Origin: JAOADN01 sp046155885
GTDB lineage: Bacteria; Pseudomonadota; Alphaproteobacteria; Rhodobacterales; Rhodobacteraceae
Reading direction: 5' to 3'
Assembly: GCA_046155885.1 (NCBI GenBank)
Contig: JBJXFU010000135.1
Coordinates: forward strand, 1 to 46,049
Length of the DNA stretch: 46,049 nt
Shown here: positions 41,098 through 46,049 of the stretch, in pieces
Numbering within the stretch: position 1 is the first letter of the stretch
Layout of the letters: the number at the start of each line of letters is the position of its first letter
Program-made: the position numbers and the translations under genes
The notes under the pieces: model-generated
Seen by the model: the letters and a program-made list of their open reading frames with translations, nothing else
Databases searched by the model: none
What the model was told of the DNA's origin: nothing

Positions 41098-42093
41098 TCA
41101 GGCCACGCGGCTGCCGCCGGCGTCGAAGTAAAGGGGGTTGTGCGGGGTGATGCGGATGGTGTCGCCCGCCCGGGCGGCGGAATGCGGATCGGTCAGCGTC
41201 ACGATCGGGTGGCCGCAGAAGTTCAGATGCAGCCGCGTCTGGTCGCCCAGGTGCTCGACCCGGACCACCTCGGCCTCGGCCCCCTCGCCCTGCCGGACGT
41301 GTTCGGGGCGGAGCCCGATCACCGCCGCGCCATGCGGCCCGGCCCCGAAGGCGGCGGCGGGCAGCGTGTTGATCCTGGGCAGCCCCAGGCGCTGCGCGAC
41401 GTAAAGGCTGACCGGGTTTTCGTAAATCTCGCGCGGCGTGCCGAACTGCACCAGCCGCCCGTGGTCCAGAACGCCGACATGCGTGGCCATCGTCATCGCC
41501 TCGATCTGGTCGTGGGTGACGTAAAGCAGCGTCGCGGCAAGCTCTTCATGGATGCGCTTCAGCTCGATCCGCAGATCGGCGCGGAGCTTGGCGTCGAGCG
41601 ACGAGAGCGGTTCGTCCATCAGATAGATCGTCGGGCGCCGCACCAGTGCGCGGCCGATCGAGACGCGCTGCATCTCGCCGCCCGAAAGCTGCGTCGCCTT
41701 GTTGTCGAGCTTGTGGGCAATGCGAAGGACCGAGGCCACCTCGCCCACCATCCGGTCGATCTCGGCCGGCGGGGTCCGCAGGATCGGCGACTTCAGCGGA
41801 AAGGCCAGGTTTTCCCGCACGGTGAGGTGCGGGTAGAGCGAATACTGCTGGAAAACCATCGCGACGTTGCGCATCGCGGGCGTGTCCGACAGGACCGACC
41901 GCCCGCCGATGCGGATGTCGCCCGCGTCGGGACGGTCGAGCCCGGCGATCAGCCGCAAGAGCGTCGTCTTGCCTGCGCCGGTGGGGCCGAGCAGCACTAC
42001 GAAGGCCCCGTCGGGAACCGTCAGCGACACCCCGTCGGCCGCCCGCGTGGCGCCGAAATCCTTGGTAACTCGGGACAATACGACTTCGGCCAT
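41098..42093 (-). CDS. Carbohydrate ABC transporter ATPase (second)
   Basis: 331 residues, ATG overlapping the preceding ATPase stop by one base (TGATG). Walker A GPTGAGKTTL, signature LSGGEMQRVSIGRALVR, Walker B YLMDEPLSSLD, and the C-terminal regulatory TOBE domain (VIGLRPEHVRQGEG..LHLNFCGHPIVTLTD). This is the MalK/UgpC group. It pairs with a clearly different ATPase directly upstream, so the transporter probably has a heterodimeric motor, as in the rhizobial glycerol transporter. Confidence 0.94.
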   Translation of the reverse strand: MAEVVLSRVTKDFGATRAADGVSLTVPDGAFVVLLGPTGAGKTTLLRLIAGLDRPDAGDIRIGGRSVLSDTPAMRNVAMVFQQYSLYPHLTVRENLAFPLKSPILRTPPAEIDRMVGEVASVLRIAHKLDNKATQLSGGEMQRVSIGRALVRRPTIYLMDEPLSSLDAKLRADLRIELKRIHEELAATLLYVTHDQIEAMTMATHVGVLDHGRLVQFGTPREIYENPVSLYVAQRLGLPRINTLPAAAFGAGPHGAAVIGLRPEHVRQGEGAEAEVVRVEHLGDQTRLHLNFCGHPIVTLTDPHSAARAGDTIRITPHNPLYFDAGGSRVA

Positions 42094-43181
42094 CAGCGCG
42101 CGCCCTCATGCAGGGCCGACCGCAGGGCGCGGCCCGAAGCCTCGTCGAACAGCGTCACGCTGCGGGGATTGAAGCTCAGCCCCGCCGTCTCGCCCGCCCT
42201 TGCCGGCTGACCGGATGGCGCGCGGGCCTTCAGGGGGCCGTTCGGGGTGTCGAGCGTGATGATCTGGGTGGTGCCAAGGTATTCTGTCGCCAAGATTTTT
42301 CCGCGATAGGGGGCGCTGTCTGACAGGGCCACATGCTCGGGCCGGACGCCGAAGACGAGCTTGCCCTTGACGGGTTCGGCGAGCGCCGGAACCGCGTGGT
42401 CCGACCCGCCCATCCCGACCGAGGCCGCGCCCTTTTCCAGCGCGCCCTCGAAGCGCAGGAAGTTCATCGGCGGGCTGCCGATGAAATCCGCCACGAACAT
42501 CGTGGCGGGGCGGTCGTAGATTTCCTGCGGCGTCCCAAATTGTTCCACAACCCCATGATTCATAACGACAATCTTGTCGCCCATCTGCATCGCTTCAAGC
42601 TGGTCGTGGGTGACGTAGACGGTCGTGGCGCCCATCCGGTCGTGGAGCGCGCGAAGCTCCTCGGCCATGTGTTCGCGGAACTCGGCGTCGAGCGCGCCAA
42701 GGGGTTCGTCCATCATGAAGGCGGCGGGTTCGCGGACGATGGCGCGGGCGAGGGCGACGCGCTGGCGGTCGCCGCCGGAGAGGCCGCCGACGCCCTTGTC
42801 GAGCAGGTGGCCGATGTCGAGGATGCGGGCCACCTCGGCCACCTTGGCGGTGATCTTGTCGCGGGACATGCCCTGGCTAACCAGCGGATAACTAATGTTT
42901 TTCCGCACGTTCAGGTGGGGGTAGAGGGCGAAGAGCTGGAACACCATCGCGATGTCACGCTGGCTGGCGGGTTTCTGGCTGACTTCCTCGCCGCCGATGA
43001 AGATTTCGCCCGACGTCGGCAGCTCCAGCCCGGCGATCATCCTGAGCGTGGTGGTCTTGCCGCAGCCCGAGGGCCCCAGCAGCATGAAGAATTCGCCATC
43101 CCCCACGGTGAAGGTCGAGCCCTGCACCGCGACGAATTTCCCGAATTCTTTCCGCAGGTTACGGATGACGATCTTGGCCAA
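42093..43181 (-). CDS. Carbohydrate ABC transporter ATPase (first)
   Basis: 362 residues, ATG at 43181, six bases after the small membrane protein stop. Walker A GPSGCGKTTTLRMIAG, signature LSGGDRQRVALARAIVR, Walker B FMMDEPLGALDAEF, switch His in YVTHDQLEAM, and TOBE motifs (FGVRPEHVALSD, ATEYLGTTQIITLDT). MalK/UgpC type. It powers uptake through the permeases at 44550-46049. Confidence 0.94.
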   Translation of the reverse strand: MAKIVIRNLRKEFGKFVAVQGSTFTVGDGEFFMLLGPSGCGKTTTLRMIAGLELPTSGEIFIGGEEVSQKPASQRDIAMVFQLFALYPHLNVRKNISYPLVSQGMSRDKITAKVAEVARILDIGHLLDKGVGGLSGGDRQRVALARAIVREPAAFMMDEPLGALDAEFREHMAEELRALHDRMGATTVYVTHDQLEAMQMGDKIVVMNHGVVEQFGTPQEIYDRPATMFVADFIGSPPMNFLRFEGALEKGAASVGMGGSDHAVPALAEPVKGKLVFGVRPEHVALSDSAPYRGKILATEYLGTTQIITLDTPNGPLKARAPSGQPARAGETAGLSFNPRSVTLFDEASGRALRSALHEGAR

Positions 43182-43187
43182 CTCACG

Positions 43188-43376
43188 TCACTCCGGAAAA
43201 TGCGAGACGACGATGAACATGACCGTTCCGGTCAGCGTCACCGCGAAGGACCAGGTGAAGAGCCCGATCGCGACGGGCTGCATCAGCATGACGACGCCAA
43301 GCGCGATCAGGACCGAGGCGACCATTTCCCAGGGGCCCCGGCGGAGCCGGGCGAGTCCGGTCAGGAAGGCGTTCAT
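43188..43376 (-). CDS. Small two-helix membrane protein of the ABC operon
   Basis: 62 residues, ATG at 43376. Two hydrophobic helices: about residues 17-35 (MVASVLIALGVVMLMQPVA) and 38-57 (LFTWSFAVTLTGTVMFIVV). A tiny membrane protein in the same place occurs in other Dak-linked and glycerol-type ABC operons, where its role is unproven. The plausible start, operon position and tight spacing (6 bases) to the ATPase support it as a real gene. Confidence 0.75.
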   Translation of the reverse strand: MNAFLTGLARLRRGPWEMVASVLIALGVVMLMQPVAIGLFTWSFAVTLTGTVMFIVVSHFPE

Positions 43377-43391
43377 GGGCGTCGTTTCCCC

Positions 43392-43435
43392 GTAGTTCCG
43401 GCGTAGTACATGCGTAGTACATGCGTAGCTACGCG
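43392..43435. repeat. Four 11-bp tandem units ending in a 12-bp palindrome
   Basis: CGTAGTTCCGG, CGTAGTACATG, CGTAGTACATG, CGTAGCTACGC, each 11 bases and in phase. The last unit overlaps the perfect palindrome GCGTAGCTACGC (43424-43435). It lies 16 bases upstream of the small membrane protein start, where an operator would be expected. Confidence 0.6.
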
Positions 43436-43539
43436 CGTGGTTCTGGCGGATTGCGCAACGGGGGAACGGGCGCCCGCCGTTTCCGCACCGCCCCGGAGGC
43501 GGTCCGGCGCAAGACGGACCCTGCCGGCACCGACTCTGT

Positions 43540-44553
43540 TCATGGCCTGCCCCCTGCCGCGGGCCGCGCGAGGTCGGCGCGCGCCTCGGCCCAGAGCCGG
43601 GTTGTCAGACCTTCGGCGGGCTCGACCGACCGGATATCGCCCACACCCGCCCCGGCATAGAGGCAGGCCGACATGAGCGACCCCGTCGCGCCCGGCATCG
43701 GCGGGGTGTCGGAGTAACGCGGGAAGTCATCGCCGCCGCCCCGGAACACCGTCTCGCCCTCGCCGGGCCGGGACGGCGGCTGCGGGCAGCCGGCGGCCTC
43801 CCATGCCTCGAAGGTGTCGTTGCGCAGGACGCGGTGCATCGCGAAGGGCCAGCCGACATCGAAGCAGTTGGTGAAGGCCGTGTCATCGGCCCCGGCCGCG
43901 ACCAGCGCGGACTTGTAATCGTCGTGCGCCGCCGCCTCGGTGGTCGCCAAGAAGCGGGTGCCCATCGTCGCACCGGCTGCGCCGGCGGCGATGACCCGGG
44001 CGATCGCCGCGCCGCTGGCGATGCCGCCCGCCGCGATCACCGGCAGCCCGCCCGCCTCGGCCAGGACGGCGGGCAGAAGCGTGGCAAGGGGCGTCGTGCT
44101 TTGCACATGCCCGCCGGCTTCGATGCCCTGCGCGATCAGGAAATCCGCGCCCGCCTCGCGCGCCCGCCGCGCACCTTGCGCGCTGGCCACCTGGATGCCG
44201 ACCTTTGCCCCGGCGCGGTGCGCGCGTGCCACCATGCCGGCGTTCAGCCCCCATGACAGGGTCACCACGGGAACGCCCGCGTCGAGGGCTGCGTCGAACC
44301 CCTCGCAGGGGAAGTGCAGCACGAAATTCGCGAAGAAGGGGCCGCCCCCCGCCGCTTCGCGGATCGCCCGGATGGCCGCCCCGGTGGCGGCCGCGTCCGA
44401 CCAGGTCAGCGCCATCCCGCCCATGCCCCCGGCGCGCGCCACCGCAGCCGCAAGCGCAGGCGTCGCCGCCGAACCGATGGGCGCCTGTACCAGCGGGATG
44501 CGCTGTCCGGTCAACGCCATGAGTGCCGCGCCAAAGTGTTCCGTGCCCGTCAT
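43540..44553 (-). CDS. Nitronate monooxygenase-like FMN flavoprotein
   Basis: 337 residues, ATG overlapping the permease stop by 4 bases (ATGA). A TIM-barrel flavoprotein of the 2-nitropropane dioxygenase/enoyl-ACP-reductase-II-like family: IPLVQAPIGSAATPALAAAVARAGGMGGMAL, then AQGIEAGGH, VIAAGGIASGAAIARVIAAGAAGATMGTRFLATTEAAAH. It probably oxidises nitronates or similar carbon acids with FMN. Translational coupling to a sugar permease is unusual; it may detoxify a by-product or be a passenger. The 163-bp gap after it contains the tandem repeats. Confidence 0.88.
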   Translation of the reverse strand: MTGTEHFGAALMALTGQRIPLVQAPIGSAATPALAAAVARAGGMGGMALTWSDAAATGAAIRAIREAAGGGPFFANFVLHFPCEGFDAALDAGVPVVTLSWGLNAGMVARAHRAGAKVGIQVASAQGARRAREAGADFLIAQGIEAGGHVQSTTPLATLLPAVLAEAGGLPVIAAGGIASGAAIARVIAAGAAGATMGTRFLATTEAAAHDDYKSALVAAGADDTAFTNCFDVGWPFAMHRVLRNDTFEAWEAAGCPQPPSRPGEGETVFRGGGDDFPRYSDTPPMPGATGSLMSACLYAGAGVGDIRSVEPAEGLTTRLWAEARADLARPAAGGRP

Positions 44554-45494
44554 TTCCGCACCGCCCCGAATGTGATCCCGCGCAAGAGGTGCTTGCGCAG
44601 CAGGATCGTGAAGACCATCACCGGCAGAAGGAACAGCGTCGCCGCCGCCGCCACCGCCGGCCAGTCGATGCCGCCGCCCACGCTGAGGATCGTGGGAATG
44701 AAGGGCGGCGCGGTCTGCGCGTTGCCCGAGGTCAGGAGCACCGCGAAGGCATATTCGTTCCAGGCGAAGATCAGGCAGAAGATCGCGGTCGAGGCGATGC
44801 CGGTCGCGGCCTGCGGCAGGACCACCTTCATGAAGGCCTGGAACCGGGTGTAGCCGTCGATCAGCGCGGCCTCTTCGTATTCGCGCGGGATCTCGTCGAT
44901 GAAGCCTTTGAGCAGCCAGACGGCCAGCGACATGTTCACCGCCGTATAGAGCAGGATCATGCCCAGATGCGTGTCGGAAAGCCCGAGCTGCCGGAACATC
45001 AGGTAGATCGGGATCGCCACCGCGATGGGCGGCATCATCCGGGTGGACAGGATGAAGAACAGCAGGTCGTCCTTGAGCGGCACGCGGAAGCGGCTGAAGG
45101 CATAGGCCGCGAGCGTGCCGAGGAAGATGCTGAGGAAGGTCGAGCCGAAGCCGATGATGATCGAGTTGAGGTAACGCTCGCCGAAGCGCGACGGGCCGAC
45201 GATGATCATCCCCTTGTCGCGGGCGATCCCGTCGTACCAGGTTTCGGGGGGCGGAAGGTTCGCCAGCTCGTTGGCCGCCGGCCGCGTCTGCGTGGTGAAC
45301 AGGCTCACATAGCCCTCCAGCGTCGGCTGGAAGAAGACCTTGGGCGGGTAGCTGATCGAGTCGGGGCCCGACTTGAAACTGGTCGAGATGATCCAGACCA
45401 GCGGCAGGAGCGTGATGATCGTGTAGGTCACGACCAAGAGGCCCGCGATCCACTTCGACGAGCGGCCCGGCTCGGTGATCGAATAGGCGCTCAT
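44550..45494 (-). CDS. Carbohydrate ABC transporter permease (MalG type)
   Basis: 314 residues. ATG at 45494 overlaps the upstream permease stop by 4 bases; the longer open frame lies within that permease. Six membrane helices, starting IAGLLVVTYTIITLLPLVWIISTSFK. The EAA loop is EEAALIDGYTRFQAFMKVVLPQAATG, which docks the ATPase. About 60 residues between helices 1 and 2 (QPTLEGYVSLFTTQTRPAANELANLPPPET) form an enlarged periplasmic loop, as in related polyol permeases. Confidence 0.94.
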   Translation of the reverse strand: MSAYSITEPGRSSKWIAGLLVVTYTIITLLPLVWIISTSFKSGPDSISYPPKVFFQPTLEGYVSLFTTQTRPAANELANLPPPETWYDGIARDKGMIIVGPSRFGERYLNSIIIGFGSTFLSIFLGTLAAYAFSRFRVPLKDDLLFFILSTRMMPPIAVAIPIYLMFRQLGLSDTHLGMILLYTAVNMSLAVWLLKGFIDEIPREYEEAALIDGYTRFQAFMKVVLPQAATGIASTAIFCLIFAWNEYAFAVLLTSGNAQTAPPFIPTILSVGGGIDWPAVAAAATLFLLPVMVFTILLRKHLLRGITFGAVRK

Positions 45495-46049
45495 CTTTCT
45501 TTCACCTTGTTCAGCGCCTTCACGTAGATCGAGGCAAGGCCGAAGACGGTCACGAAGAGGATGATCGCGTAGGCCGAGGAATAGCCCGTCCGCCACTTCT
45601 CGAAGGCCTCGCGCTTGAGGTCGATCGAGGCCAGCAGCGTCTCGTTGCCCGGACCGCCGCCGGTCAAGAGAACCACAAGGTCAAACATCCGGAAATTCTC
45701 GATCCCGCGGAAGAGCACCGCCAGCATCAGGAACGGCAGCGCCATCGGCACGGTGATGGTCCAGAACTGCCGCCACTTCGAGGCGCGGTCGACCTCGGCC
45801 GCCTCGTAGATGTAGTCGGGGATCGACCTGAGGCCCGCGAGGCAGATCAGCATCACGAAGGGCGTCCACATCCAGGTGTCGACGATCACAATGGACCAGG
45901 GCGCAAGGCCGCCGGGGCCAAGCATCGAGAAGGAATTCGCCGGAGTTCCGGTCAGAAGCTCGACAGTGTAGTTCACGAGCCCGATCTGCGGCTGGTAGAG
46001 AAAGGTCCAGAAGTTCCCGACCACCGCCGGCGACAACATCATCGGGATC
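45491..46049 (-). CDS. Carbohydrate ABC transporter permease (MalF type), 5' end cut
   Basis: At least 185 residues, cut at the window edge, so the N-terminus and first helices are missing (family about 290). Internal motifs are clear: MMLSPAVVGNFWTFLYQPQIGLVNY, the EAA loop YEAAEVDRASKWRQFWTITVPMALP, and the last helix AYAIILFVTVFGLASIYVKAL. The membrane partner of the permease at 44550; the periplasmic binding protein is probably upstream, outside the window. Confidence 0.92.
   Translation of the reverse strand, partial: IPMMLSPAVVGNFWTFLYQPQIGLVNYTVELLTGTPANSFSMLGPGGLAPWSIVIVDTWMWTPFVMLICLAGLRSIPDYIYEAAEVDRASKWRQFWTITVPMALPFLMLAVLFRGIENFRMFDLVVLLTGGGPGNETLLASIDLKREAFEKWRTGYSSAYAIILFVTVFGLASIYVKALNKVKER

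Noticed and set aside
43183..43422. 79-residue minus-strand frame overlapping the small membrane protein
   Set aside because: Out-of-frame shadow; the 62-residue frame has the two hydrophobic helices and the operon spacing.

Overview
The window looks like chromosomal DNA of a GC-rich alphaproteobacterium of the Rhodobacteraceae/Paracoccaceae type. The signs are very high GC with G/C-ending codons, tightly packed operons with ATGA, GTGA or TGATG junctions, an RpoH-type sigma factor beside coaBC-dut-moeB, a penicillin-binding-protein-activator/glnD/murJ/trpS neighbourhood, and CtrA-type TTAA-N7-TTAAC sites. I see no rRNA, tRNA, CRISPR array, transposase or integrase. This is a reading of sequence only; no database was searched.

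Region 1 (1-8.9 kb). A C-terminally cut dimethylglycine/sarcosine dehydrogenase-like flavoprotein faces a DUF2272-type protein. Then come two tandem paralogous class III nucleotidyl cyclases, a small anchored protein, a D-2-hydroxyacid dehydrogenase, an exported SH3-like protein and a cation diffusion facilitator.

Region 2 (9.5-30.5 kb) is mostly core metabolism and housekeeping: an M3 zinc metallopeptidase; a polar amino-acid ABC binding protein and permease without their ATPase; coaBC-dut-moeB (CoA synthesis, dUTP hydrolysis, E1-like adenylylation); an RpoH-family sigma factor; a GST with an added Cys-rich tail; comM; an alpha/beta hydrolase; rsmI-yraN-gshB; a lipoprotein of the penicillin-binding-protein-activator type; glnD; murJ; a rhomboid that lacks its catalytic residues; and trpS.

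Region 3 (30.9-38.9 kb) is a cell-surface module. Polysaccharide-export genes of the ABC-dependent (KpsE/KpsT/KpsM) type are split into two divergent arms, followed by a family 2 glycosyltransferase. Next is an intergenic repeat element, then a 1131-residue RTX-type secreted protein. A strong intrinsic terminator at 30906-30937 closes a 430-bp non-coding stretch after trpS that may hold a small RNA.

Region 4 (39-46 kb) is a minus-strand carbohydrate/polyol ABC transporter operon: two permeases, two different ATPases and a tiny membrane protein, with a nitronate-monooxygenase-like flavoprotein inside it. It ends in a fused dihydroxyacetone kinase and a small secreted protein. This reads as uptake of a triose/polyol-type substrate followed by phosphorylation.

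The most unusual structure is a pair of 144-bp elements (9364-9507 and 35109-35252) in inverted orientation about 25.6 kb apart. They align without gaps at about 85% identity. Each carries a perfect CtrA-type site, a perfect 18-bp palindrome, three 11-bp tandem units and a stem-loop whose stem is better conserved than its loop. Each is preceded by a second, GC-rich conserved box. In the right copy a 156-bp segment with 16-bp imperfect terminal inverted repeats, resembling a MITE, separates the two boxes.
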